From NCBI GenBank assembly GCA_965223305.1, contig CBDCWT010000084.1, positions 376,065 to 440,064 of the forward strand: a stretch of DNA of 64,000 nt, given 5' to 3'. This DNA is from CBDCWT01 sp965223305 (lineage in GTDB: Bacteria > Planctomycetota > Planctomycetia > Pirellulales > Pirellulaceae). The notes below the pieces were generated by a model. The model was given only the letters and a program-made list of their open reading frames with translations. It searched no databases and was not told the origin of the DNA. The position numbers and the translations under genes were made by a program. Numbering within the stretch: position 1 is the stretch's first letter; each line of letters opens with the position of its first letter. Positions 44,962-53,274 of this stretch are shown piece after piece.

Positions 44962-46034
44962 ATGTCAACACACCTGGAAACCGTTATTGAAGGCTACCTG
45001 CAAGCCAAACATCTATCGCGCGCAACGCACAGCGCCTATGCCTCGACTTTGAAGAAGTGGAAAAAGTGGGGAACGGCGTTCCGATCGAGAGGCTGCGGCG
45101 TCGGGACATTCGTTCTTTTCTGGAGTGGGTGTTTGAAGATGCCGTCGAAAACGAGGGAACGAATCCAGGCCGAACTTCAAACAAAGCGCGAGAGCACCTT
45201 CGGGCCGTGATGTCTTGGGCCTGGGAGCGAGACATCGTTGAGACATTACCGCGTTTTCCGAAACCGGGGCCACAACGAGACGTGGCCGGACGACATTATC
45301 TCACCAAGGAAGAGATCAACTCGCTCTACTTCGCGACCCACCAACTGCGCAGTCCGCGTGGATGGAATCTTCCGGTGCCCATCGGACGATACTGGCGATG
45401 CGCGTTGGTATTGTTCTTTTAACTATGGTCTCGATTATGCGGAACTCCGCATTACGTTGACACGGGTACGCTGTGGAAAACGAATCCAGACCACGAACCC
45501 ATTCTCTGGAGGCATGTATCGTGGAACCCTCAATCGCCAGACCGGGAGGTCAAGGAGAAGTCGCGGTGGGGGTGGCTGTACTATCGACGCGTCAAGACGG
45601 ACAAGACCTTCTTCAGGCCCATGAACAGGGTGGTTCACGCGCACATCGAGAGCATCAAGCCAAAAGACGCCAGCCCAGATGAACCTGTAATACTTGGCGG
45701 CAGTTCTCGCCCCAATGCCTTGTTTCAACAACTCTGCCGGCTGGCGGGTATTAAACCAAAACTGAACGTGCGGACTGGCGAGGAGACCGGCTGGTTGATC
45801 AAAGACCTGCGAAAAACGTGTGCGACGTACTGCGACGAACACTTGCCGGAATCGTCGATCGAGATTCTGGGGCATGCCGTTGGCGGCGTTACCTATCGCC
45901 ATTACGCGCATCGGTCCCCATTGGCGTTCAAGGCGATCATGACGATTTCCCAGCCGTCAGCATTCAATGCCTTAGTAAGGGGGTACGATGGCGAGTGCCC
46001 CTGCTGCCGGCGACCATTTTCCGAGAATGGTTAG
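44962..46034 (+). pseudogene. Tyrosine recombinase (integrase), frame-broken
   Basis: Three frames must be joined to read the protein. The N-terminal core-binding domain starts at ATG 44962 (YLQAKHLSRATHSAYASTL). A missing G in the run at 45067-45070 shifts it to the frame with IERLRRRDIRSFLEW and the segment REHLRAVMSWAWERDI. An extra T at 45417-45420 creates a stop within VLFFNYGLD, and a missing base near 45450 is needed to continue to TLWKTNPDHEPILWRH. The catalytic end is intact: LRKTCATY (Arg), ILGHAVGG (Gly-His) and TYRHYAH (nucleophile Tyr). About 350 residues in all, normal for integrases. Since it lies between the att repeats, it presumably inserted the element. The frameshifts are real decay or sequence errors. 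Confidence 0.8.
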
Positions 46035-46407
46035 CCTGACGCTCGGAGTATAGTCCGGATCGCGACACCCGGACCGGGCCTTCAGCCGCACTTCGCTGCA
46101 CCGAGCGATTCCACCGGCAGCAATCAACGGGTTTTGTTAACTCGCACGGAAGTGCCTGAACGGCGCCTGTTCGTGCGGCGAACTGGCCGCTTACGCCTCC
46201 CACTACTGACTGGCTGAAAGGTACAAGCTGGACACACGTTTCCCTCCTCAGGCTTCGCCAGCCCTCATTTGGAGTGCCGTGGCATGGACGTCCGAAACGT
46301 TTTTTGGCACTAAAAAAATAGTGATTAGAGGTTGTGCTTGGTTTCTAGAACACTAAAATATTAGTGAATTGGACGAGTCAGCAGTCACTGGTTAAATGGA
46401 CTAGCGG
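46035..46407. other. Intergenic region upstream of the BlaI/BlaR1-like pair
   Basis: There is no gene here. The right part (46300-46400) is AT-rich compared with its surroundings and holds the two operator-like dyads and a putative promoter. The left part shows nothing recognisable. Confidence 0.55.
46308..46366 (+). promoter_or_regulatory. Two operator-like dyads and promoter of the BlaI-like repressor
   Basis: Dyad 1, CACTAAAAAAATAGTG (46308-46323), and dyad 2, CACTAAAATATTAGTG (46351-46366), share CACTA/TAGTG half-sites and are 43 bp apart, close to four helical turns. A sigma-70-like pair, TTGTGC (46332-46337) and TAAAAT (46354-46359) with a 16-bp spacer, lies so that dyad 2 covers the -10. 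BlaI/MecI repressors bind short palindromes overlapping their own promoters, so autorepression is the natural inference. Confidence 0.65.
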
Positions 46408-46791
46408 ATGACGAACCTACGAAGCTTGAGCCGCCGCGAGCGGCAGATTCTAGATGTGCTGTTCGCCAGCGGGGGCGCGACCGTCAATGAGGTGCGAGAT
46501 CAGCTCCCGCATCCGCCGACCGACAAGGCGGTTCGACGGATGCTGGAGATCCTTGAAGAAAAAAGGCTGGTCACGCGCCGCAAGGTCGGCCGTGGATTTG
46601 TCTACAAGGCCAAGCAATCTCGGAGAAAGGCTGGCGCCAGCGCCCTCCGCCACGTGCTCAACACGTTCTTTGATGGATCGCTGGATCAGGCGGTCGCCGT
46701 CCACTTGGGTTCCAACGAGAACGAGATCACTGAAGAAGAGCTTAAGAAGCTAAGTGAATTGATCAAGCAAGTCCGCAAGCAAGGGAAGTAG
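46408..46791 (+). CDS. BlaI/MecI/CopY-family transcriptional repressor
   Basis: This is a 127-residue protein starting at ATG 46408. It has the family's winged helix: SLSRRERQILDVLFASGGAT, then VNEVRDQLP, KAVRRMLEILEEKRLVTRRK and the wing GRGFVYKAK. A C-terminal helical dimerisation part follows (RHVLNTFFDGSLDQAVAVHL, then ITEEELKKLSELIKQ). Length and layout are normal. In the known system BlaI represses bla and its own operon until the BlaR1 metalloprotease signals and BlaI is cleaved in the linker. Here the sensor gene follows after 2 bp, and two dyads precede this gene. No beta-lactamase gene is nearby, so the regulated target is unknown. Confidence 0.88.
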   Translation: MTNLRSLSRRERQILDVLFASGGATVNEVRDQLPHPPTDKAVRRMLEILEEKRLVTRRKVGRGFVYKAKQSRRKAGASALRHVLNTFFDGSLDQAVAVHLGSNENEITEEELKKLSELIKQVRKQGK

Positions 46792-46793
46792 CC

Positions 46794-49700
46794 ATGAACG
46801 TCTCTCTTGTTTGGCTGTTGGAATCGGTTGCTCAGTCCTTCCTGTTAAACGGATTGATGCAGACGACCGTACGAGGATCTGCCGTGCTGCTCGTCGTCGG
46901 TGCTGTTGCACTAGCCGCCCAAAGGTTGTCCGCGGCTCATCGTCATCTGTTTTGGATGGTGGGGATCGTTGCGATGCTCGCTATGCCGATCGCGATGTTG
47001 GCCGTGCCTCAGTGGAGAGTGCTGCCCCCGTCCCCGCTCAGCATGACCCCGAGTGATAGACAGCGCGTTGCGCAAGGGGATAGTGCATTGCCGACGGACC
47101 ACATCAGCTCAATCACACACGTAGCGAAGTCAGACGGCGGATCAAGCGCAGGCAACGACGGTGGCGATCACGAGCTCGACGATGGCATGGTGGCCTCTTC
47201 TTTTCACGGTACGGCAAACCCGACGGCGGTAGTGGTACCACCTGCGACCTCAACGATCTGGCGGCTCAGCTGGACGAGATGCGCTGAGTTCATTTGGCTT
47301 GCAGTGTCCAGTGTGTTGTTGCTCCGTATTGTCGTGAGCCGAACGTCGCTAGGTCGCCTGGCTCGTCAAGCTGACTTTCGAGACGCAGGTCCGTTGCGAA
47401 ATGAACTGAATAGCGTTGCCGAGACGCTCGGTTGTCGCCAGCAACTCGTGCTATGCGTCAGCCCGCGTCGCAGGTTGCCGATGACTTGGGGGATCCTTCA
47501 AGCTTACGTGCTGTTGCCCGCTCGATCGGCTACGTGGTCTCGAAGCCAGTTGCGTGCTGTGTTTCTACACGAGTTGGCACACGTCAGACGACGGGACCCA
47601 TTGACACATGTGATCGGTCAGATCGTATGCGCAGTCTACTGGTTCAATCCGTTGGTCTGGTTCGCCGCGTGGCGTGCTGAGGTTGAGCGTGAGCAGGCCT
47701 GTGACGATGTGGTCGTTGGGCAGGGTGTCAAAGCATCGGACTACGCGGAGAGTTTGCTTGAAATCCTGACATCTGTGAGCCGGCACGACCAGCCGTTTTT
47801 AGCAGTTGGGATGGGGCGCCCTTCGCGCCTTGGTAAACGATTGATGACGATCCTCGACGAGCGACAAGACCGCCGGCCGGTTGCTTGTAGCGTGTGGCGA
47901 ACCGTTGCACTCTCGATAACCGCGTTAACGTTCGCGATGGCGACGCTTCAAGCGCGCAGTGTTGAGACTGACTTGACTTCGAGTTCCGAAAACGATTCGT
48001 CTGAGACCGAAGCTGAGTCGAATCAGCTTCGACGAACTCAATTCGCCGGTGTGTGTCGCGACACGGATGGTAGTCCGATTGTAGCGGCAAAAGTCTTTCT
48101 TTTTCGGGGTGACCGCCGCGACGGCTCACAGCTTTTGATTCGAGAATCGACTAGCGATCGTGAGGGGAGATTCCGTTTTGAGCGAGTGCCGACTGTCAAG
48201 CGGGACGAGTTTGGTTCGCCACTCCAAACGTACTGGTTGATTGCCCAGATCGAAGGAAGGGCCACGGCCATGGCGGGGCGGAATTCGACTGGGGAGTTCG
48301 TCGAACTGACGATGGGAGCTGCGGCTACCGTGGAGGGACGTGTAACGGGAGCAGGTGGGGAACCGGTTGAGGGGGCTGTTGTCCGATTCGAGCATTTTTC
48401 GCAGCCCATCGAGGGAGTGTTGAGCGCTACGACTGGTCCCGATGGACGGTTTGCCGTGACTGATTTAACCGAATATGACGTAGAGAATCACATCGAAGAA
48501 CTCGACGGCGGACGCTTGATGGTACCGCGGCCGCAATTCAAAGTTCAGCATCCCGACTACGCCGATCAGCGCGTCGACTATAAGACGATACCCAATACCA
48601 TTGACGTGACGCTGGAGTTGGCAGGAATCGTCGAAGGTCGAGTGGTGTTCGCGGATACCGAACGCCCGGCGGCGGACGTCGTAGTACAGGCCCAGGGGGT
48701 TCATCCGACAGTCGGGTGGCGCAACGTCAAGTCTGATGCGGAGGGGCGTTATCGCCTCACGAACTTGGCAGCTGGCGCCTATAATGTCTGGGCAGTCCGA
48801 GATGGATGGACGGTCGAGGCGTTGGCATCATTTCGCGTCGCTTCGGGGCTGACCGCGCAGGCGCCAGACCTGAGCTTCGTTCGAGGAGGATTTGTGAAGG
48901 GACACTTGATCAACGTCGCAACTAGGAAAATAGCAACGATCGAACCCAATGAACGAACCGCGGTCGGTTTGCACGGCCCATCGCGGCCACAACCTGGGGC
49001 GGCGATCGAGTCAACTGCCGTGCAAGGAGATGGCTCGTTCGAAATCCGTGTTGCGCCTGGAAGGAATATGCTCTACCTGACGAACCCGGGGCCGTGGGAA
49101 GTGCAAGAGCCCAAGAGTATTTCGGTCGATATTGCAGCAGGCGAAACGGCGGAGATTGAGTTCTTCGTTCTGCGCAGCGGCGCGGGACGAGACGATGACG
49201 TAGAGCGGATCCAGGTGGCCAAGCGACGATGGGAAGCGGAACAGCCGGCAGTTGCAGCGATCACCACGCTGGGCGGTTGGGTCAAAACGGCGCCCGTCGA
49301 AGTCCACTTTGAGAACGTGATCGAAGTCAACATGGTCTATCACCATACGGAGGCCGGCGAACGATTAGACAATAGGAATACGAGCAACGAGGGGCTGTTC
49401 TACGTTCCTAAATTCACTCAGCTGAAGAAGTTGCTGCTTCACGGAGAGCAGGCCAACGACGTGTCATTGCAGCACATTCAAGGCATGGAGCACCTTACGC
49501 GTATCTTTATGTGGGACGCGGTCCAGGTGACTGATGCGGGCGTGCTTCACTTGACGACGTTGCCCAGTTTGAAGCAACTTCACCTCAGCAACTCGCAGAT
49601 TACCGACAAGTCCCTGGAACTGTTGGGGCAAATGAAACAGCTCGAACGGCTATCCTTACAGGGGAATCGCTTCACAGACGCGGGCCTAGCGCACTTGCGT

Positions 49701-49973
49701 GCCTTGAAACAGCTAAGGAGTCTCGCAGTCGACCTTGGGCCGACCCACATCACGGATGAAGGCGCCGGGCACTTGGCGACGCTGACGAAGCTCGAGTCCC
49801 TGATGATCCAGAACACGGAGGTGACAGACGTGGGACTCAGACGACTAGAAGGCCTAGCGAACCTCAAGCGACTTGACATCACCGGAACTCAAGTCACGTC
49901 GGCGGGAATCGAGCACTTTCGCGAGGCCATTCCTGAGTGCGAGATCTACATGGGCGCGTCACCCATTCCGTAA
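46794..49973 (+). CDS. BlaR1-like M56 sensor metalloprotease with regulatory-like domains and LRRs
   Basis: This 1,059-residue protein starts at ATG 46794, 2 bp after the repressor stop. Membrane segments are seen at about 26-44, 51-70, 160-180 and 364-386. The M56 zinc site is HELAH (259-263), with the downstream EREQACDD (E300) as third ligand. After the fourth segment the protein should be outside the cytoplasm. There it has two or three carboxypeptidase-regulatory-like beta domains (GVCRDTDGSPIVAAKVFLF, VEGRVTGAGGEPVEGAVV, VEGRVVFADTERPAADVVV) and, from about 880 to the end, leucine-rich repeats (VTDAGVLHLTTLPSLKQLHL and further units). Classical BlaR1 carries a penicillin-binding domain in that place; none is seen here, so the ligand is probably not a beta-lactam. 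It presumably controls the adjacent BlaI-like repressor. Confidence 0.87.
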   Translation: MNVSLVWLLESVAQSFLLNGLMQTTVRGSAVLLVVGAVALAAQRLSAAHRHLFWMVGIVAMLAMPIAMLAVPQWRVLPPSPLSMTPSDRQRVAQGDSALPTDHISSITHVAKSDGGSSAGNDGGDHELDDGMVASSFHGTANPTAVVVPPATSTIWRLSWTRCAEFIWLAVSSVLLLRIVVSRTSLGRLARQADFRDAGPLRNELNSVAETLGCRQQLVLCVSPRRRLPMTWGILQAYVLLPARSATWSRSQLRAVFLHELAHVRRRDPLTHVIGQIVCAVYWFNPLVWFAAWRAEVEREQACDDVVVGQGVKASDYAESLLEILTSVSRHDQPFLAVGMGRPSRLGKRLMTILDERQDRRPVACSVWRTVALSITALTFAMATLQARSVETDLTSSSENDSSETEAESNQLRRTQFAGVCRDTDGSPIVAAKVFLFRGDRRDGSQLLIRESTSDREGRFRFERVPTVKRDEFGSPLQTYWLIAQIEGRATAMAGRNSTGEFVELTMGAAATVEGRVTGAGGEPVEGAVVRFEHFSQPIEGVLSATTGPDGRFAVTDLTEYDVENHIEELDGGRLMVPRPQFKVQHPDYADQRVDYKTIPNTIDVTLELAGIVEGRVVFADTERPAADVVVQAQGVHPTVGWRNVKSDAEGRYRLTNLAAGAYNVWAVRDGWTVEALASFRVASGLTAQAPDLSFVRGGFVKGHLINVATRKIATIEPNERTAVGLHGPSRPQPGAAIESTAVQGDGSFEIRVAPGRNMLYLTNPGPWEVQEPKSISVDIAAGETAEIEFFVLRSGAGRDDDVERIQVAKRRWEAEQPAVAAITTLGGWVKTAPVEVHFENVIEVNMVYHHTEAGERLDNRNTSNEGLFYVPKFTQLKKLLLHGEQANDVSLQHIQGMEHLTRIFMWDAVQVTDAGVLHLTTLPSLKQLHLSNSQITDKSLELLGQMKQLERLSLQGNRFTDAGLAHLRALKQLRSLAVDLGPTHITDEGAGHLATLTKLESLMIQNTEVTDVGLRRLEGLANLKRLDITGTQVTSAGIEHFREAIPECEIYMGASPIP

Positions 49974-50664
49974 AACGTTTGGGCGTACTCGCCGTCCACG
50001 TGGACGGCGATCGTGTCAACCGGCCACGGACGCACTGCCGAGTTAGACCAGATCTCCGCGCGCAAGGATATCGGCCAACGCGCCAAGGTCGCCCCCCCCT
50101 CCGCTGCGCGCATCTGGGCGCAGGGGTGAAAATCACCTGCGCGTCGAACCCCAGTTTTGAGTGCACGGGTGTTCCAGACCTGCGCGTGATCCGGCGCCCG
50201 CCGAGCCTCCCGGCAGCTACCCCTCCTTGTGGGGTGGTCCAGGCCGGTCTTCGACCGGTGAGGGGCGCCGACTGAGCGCGCGTGGGTCTGCGCGACCTCG
50301 TGCGCGAACTGCATTCTTCAGCGCGCCGAGGTGGCGCCCACCTCAGCAGTTGCTAGTCGATTGCAATCGCGCCAATGAGAGGTTCGGAGCTGACTTCACT
50401 CCGGTCATGCCCAACAACTCGCCGTTTGTGGTCCACCGCAAATAAGTGGCGCACATCCGATTCGAGTGACATAGCGCTTGCCGTCTAAAGTGTCAATTGC
50501 GCCGTGACTTAGGGCGTGTCAGTTGAGCCGAGTCGACGGTCATCCGGAACGATGGGCACCTTTGAATGGTGCCCAATCGTCTCGATTGCTGTGCGTTTCG
50601 CGAAGCATGGCTTCAGAGCGAATTCGCAAGCAGCTGTCGTATCTAGACATACGACCCATGAAGA
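49974..50664. other. Non-coding region inside the element's right end
   Basis: This is about 690 bp without a supported gene. Frames on both strands are short and of shadow character. Parts are GC-rich with short local inversions (around 50090-50280). It may hold degenerate remains of cargo, but I recognise nothing specific. Confidence 0.4.
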
Positions 50665-50709
50665 AGTGGGCGTTACTGGATTCGAACCAGTGACCTCCAC
50701 CGTGTGAAG
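50665..50709 (-). other. Proximal att site within tRNA-Val
   Basis: These 45 bases are identical to 42677-42721 and cover the 3' part of the intact tRNA plus two flanking bases. The insertion restored the tRNA 3' end, as is usual for tRNA-directed integrases. Confidence 0.85.
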
Positions 50710-50740
50710 ATGGCGCTCTAACCAACTGAGCTAAACGCCC
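50667..50740 (-). tRNA. tRNA-Val (anticodon CAC)
   Basis: The 74-nt minus-strand sequence folds as a cloverleaf. The acceptor GGGCGTT pairs with AACGCCC; the D-arm is GCTC..GAGC; the anticodon stem CCATC/GGTGG encloses the loop TTCACAC with anticodon CAC; the T-stem is ACTGG/CCAGT with loop TTCGAAT. The discriminator is A, and CCA is not encoded. CAC reads the GTG valine codon. Confidence 0.95.
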
Positions 50741-51178
50741 GAAGTTTCCCAAAGTGTCTTGCTGCCACTGGTTAAGGTGCTCCACTGAGCGCCAAAACCT
50801 GCAACCCTCAAGGGCCCTCTGCAGCCTTTCGGCGTGTTCCGAAGCACAATTCTAGCATGCGCCGGCGTGGGTGTCACCGGCGAGAGGCGGAACATCAACG
50901 GCTCCGCTGCCGGACAACGTGTGCTTGAAGTACACCCCGAGTCCTGCCGGTCGGATCGGGTAACTGGACGTGCCGACGCGCTCCACTCAGACGAAAGTCG
51001 AAGTTGGGCGACCAAGGCAACCCGGCTTAAAGCACACCACGCCCATTGCGGGTGTGGTTGCCGTACTCGCCGCCGGGCGTAATGCTCGTTGCCACGTCAA
51101 CGTGGCAAGGCAAGGCATGGCATAGCAAAGGACCGGATGCCGGGAGTCACGCGCGTGGCTCCCGGCTTTCTCGTGTTC
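50741..51178. other. Intergenic region
   Basis: This is about 440 bp upstream of tRNA-Val without a supported gene. I see no repeats or clear promoter. Confidence 0.4.
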
Positions 51179-51472
51179 TTAATCCCTACCTAACGAATTT
51201 GCCCGTCCAAGCGCGATTGCACACGTCGCAACTACCCACCAAGCGGGCAAAGTGTACGCGGTTTGTCGTAGTGCAGCCTGCACTCCACGATCAGCGGAAA
51301 GAAACGCGTTACCATGGAATACCAGAAGTGCTGCACCAAGCACAAAACCAGCGATGCATGACGAGCGAATGAATAGCCGCAGCAAGTTAGCCCAAGTTAT
51401 GCCTTCTACGCTGAATCTTACGATCATCACGACAACTAAGACGAGCGGGAGCGAACCCACAAATGCAATCAT
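51179..51472 (-). CDS. Small membrane protein, unknown function
   Basis: I start at ATG 51472 (GAGAGGGAAAG lies about 8-10 nt upstream) instead of a TTG thirteen codons earlier. The product has 97 residues with three predicted membrane segments: MIAFVGSLPLVLVVVMIVRF, SSCIAGFVLGAALLVF and AWWVVATCAIALG. I recognise no family. The hydrophobic pattern and ribosome site make it a credible gene, but there is no functional clue. It stands alone between tRNA-Val and the YccV-like gene. Confidence 0.5.
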   Translation of the reverse strand: MIAFVGSLPLVLVVVMIVRFSVEGITWANLLRLFIRSSCIAGFVLGAALLVFHGNAFLSADRGVQAALRQTAYTLPAWWVVATCAIALGRANSLGRD

Positions 51473-51906
51473 TGTTAGACTTTCCCTCTCAACAAAACAC
51501 GCAATTAACAACCAAGCGTCGCGAAGTCACCGTATGCTGAAACTAGCATCCCAAACGTAGCGAGTCTGCCATCTTGAATTCCTCCTTAGATGTGGAGGGC
51601 TCTTCCCAATCCTAGGAGCGTGTCCAGTTGACGGAAAAGTGCCACCCGGTCGCGCGTGGAACACAAAAACCATGCTTCAATGGAGTCGATTCAACTCGCT
51701 GCAATCAGTAACATAGTCCCATCAGAAAGATGTATCAGTGCCCGATACACCCCGACCACGACTCCCTTACGTCCCCGACTCGCAGGCAACGTTCGTCCGT
51801 CGGCTCAACCTAAACCGCCAACCCGCCCCGAAGACCACCAACCTCGTAACCAGCCCAGCGAACATCCCATTCCAATCGCTCCCTAGCCTAGCCAAAGCCA
51901 CCCAGT
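51473..51906. other. Intergenic region
   Basis: About 430 bp lie between divergent genes, somewhat A/C-rich on the plus strand near 51660-51900. No gene, repeat or clear promoter is recognised. Confidence 0.4.
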
Positions 51907-52263
51907 ATGATCGCCTTCAAACACCTGCCGCCCCACTCCGCAGACGAGCAGCCAGTTTTTGAACCCGGACAGCTCGTCTGTCACCGTCGCTATGACTACC
52001 GAGGCGTTGTCGTCGCCCGAGATATGGCCTGCCAGGCCAGCGATGATTGGTACTACAAGAACCAGACACAGCCCTCACGAAACCAACCCTGGTACCACGT
52101 GCTCGTCGACCAGACAGAAACATCCACCTACGCCGCGGCGGAAAATCTAGTCGCCGACACCAGCGGGCTGCCCGTAGAACATCCCCTCGTGCCGCACTTC
52201 TTTAGCAACTTTCAAGATGGGGCCTATCGGCGAAATGACATCCCCTGGCCCGGCGGCAGCTAG
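51907..52263 (+). CDS. YccV/HspQ-like (hemimethylated DNA-binding family) protein
   Basis: This is a 118-residue protein starting at ATG 51907. The sequence FEPGQLVCHRRYDYRGVVVA opens a small beta-barrel, followed by the WYHVLVDQTETSTYAAAENL segment and a C-terminal EHPLVPHFFSNFQDGAYRRN. These are the hallmarks of the YccV-like family: FxxGQxVxHRxYxYRGVV, then PWYHVLVD, then V.HP....F. E. coli HspQ (YccV) was described as binding hemimethylated oriC DNA and as a specificity-enhancing factor for Lon protease. Which role applies here is unknown. It is cytoplasmic, stands alone, and is convergent with the TatA-like gene. Confidence 0.85.
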   Translation: MIAFKHLPPHSADEQPVFEPGQLVCHRRYDYRGVVVARDMACQASDDWYYKNQTQPSRNQPWYHVLVDQTETSTYAAAENLVADTSGLPVEHPLVPHFFSNFQDGAYRRNDIPWPGGS

Positions 52264-52383
52264 TGTACCGTTTCAGCTTGATTTGGGGGCGCCACCGGAG
52301 CCCGAAGGTGGTAGGAGTGTCTCGGCGTGACTTCTCCACACTCTGGCGAGCGTGGCTACCGAAAATTGAACTACGGAAGACTA

Positions 52384-52683
52384 CTAGCCGGGTGAACGTT
52401 CTTCCTCTGTTGTCGGCTCGCTCGACGGCGGCTCAAACTTCGGCGCTGTCGGCTCGTCGCCGTCGTCGAAATCGTCATACCCGGCGTCGCCCGCGCCCGA
52501 TGACGTTACCGAAGGCGAATACGGTTCGCTGTAGTCAATCGATGTCTGGATATCGTTCAACCCCTTGCGAAACTCGTTGTAACTCTTCCCCATCGAACGG
52601 GCCACTTCCGGTAGCCGCTTGCCAAACAGTAATACCGCCACGATGCCGACGATAATCAACTCTTGCATCCCTAAGCCAAACAT
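52384..52683 (-). CDS. tatA: Sec-independent translocase protein TatA-like
   Basis: This is a 99-residue protein starting at ATG 52683. An N-terminal membrane helix (MQELIIVGIVAVLLFG) is followed by the hinge FGKRLPEVARSMG and an amphipathic helix KSYNEFRKGLNDIQ, the canonical TatA layout. An acidic, Ser/Pro-rich tail follows, as usual. TatA forms the protein-conducting assembly of the twin-arginine pathway, which exports folded proteins. The second TatA-like gene lies about 100 bp upstream on the same strand, and neither tatC nor a clear tatB is in the window. The pair may be co-transcribed. Confidence 0.9.
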   Translation of the reverse strand: MFGLGMQELIIVGIVAVLLFGKRLPEVARSMGKSYNEFRKGLNDIQTSIDYSEPYSPSVTSSGAGDAGYDDFDDGDEPTAPKFEPPSSEPTTEEERSPG

Positions 52684-52781
52684 GACCGCGCCTCATCGAT
52701 TCAACACGAGAGTCCTGACCACCAAATCACCGCACACAAGAAACGAGCACGCTGCCGCCGACCAGTAACAGCCGACCTCGA

Positions 52782-52997
52782 CTACTCCTCGACCTTCCGC
52801 TGGTTCTCACCCTCGACGGACGCCGATTCGATTTCGTCCTCGATGCCGTGTACGCCCTTCTTGAACTCGACGACTCCACGACCCAAGGAACGCATCAAAC
52901 TCGGTAGCCGGTGTCCAAACAACAACAGCATAATGGCGGCAATGATCAGCAACTCCCAGTGACCGGGCATGAAACCGAACAGGAGGGGTACAGACAT
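52782..52997 (-). CDS. Second TatA/TatB-like protein
   Basis: I prefer ATG 52997 (MSVPLLFGFMPGHWELLII); an ATG six codons upstream is possible. This gives 71 residues. The membrane helix WELLIIAAIMLLLFG leads into the hinge FGHRLPSLMRSLG and amphipathic helix RGVVEFKKGVHGIEDE, close to TatA. The tail is short and charged. Two neighbouring TatA-type proteins may have split roles (TatA versus TatB), but TatB is usually longer and has a Glu in the membrane helix region, so I keep the call general. Proteins for the Tat pathway are abundant in planctomycetes. Confidence 0.82.
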   Translation of the reverse strand: MSVPLLFGFMPGHWELLIIAAIMLLLFGHRLPSLMRSLGRGVVEFKKGVHGIEDEIESASVEGENQRKVEE

Positions 52998-53274
52998 TGT
53001 TTCGCTCTCGCACATTAGAGGTCGGACACGGGGTCCGGAAACGCATGAGTGCGGCGAAAGCGGGTAAGCGCCCGGGTGGGTGCTTCCTGGACCAACTGCG
53101 AATCACCGCGCAACGTCGCGCGGTCAGGACCCATCTGATTGCCTCAATTCTAACGCCCACTGGGCGGCTGTCAAACGCCGCTCGGCTGGTCCGGAGGCTC
53201 GACCTGCCTCGAAAGCCTTGGGTTGGAAACAACTTAGGCGCTGCATGACAAGAAGTTGCGGGTCTTCTTTCCCT

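Larger units (their letters stand above)
42677..50709. mobile_element. Integrative element at tRNA-Val(CAC), about 8 kb
   Basis: A 45-bp perfect direct repeat (42677-42721 and 50665-50709) marks both ends. The right copy is part of an intact minus-strand tRNA-Val gene (50667-50740); the left copy holds only the tRNA 3' part, from the anticodon arm through the T-arm and acceptor. An intact tRNA, an element on its 3' side and a distal partial tRNA copy is the classic result of tyrosine-recombinase insertion. Inside are a frame-broken tyrosine recombinase, two toxin-antitoxin modules and a BlaI/BlaR1-like pair. With the recombinase broken, the element is probably immobile now. Confidence 0.85.

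Noticed and set aside
49894..50445. Frames of 90-122 codons near the right end of the integrative element
   Set aside because: Both strands show competing short frames with no ribosome site and no recognisable motif.
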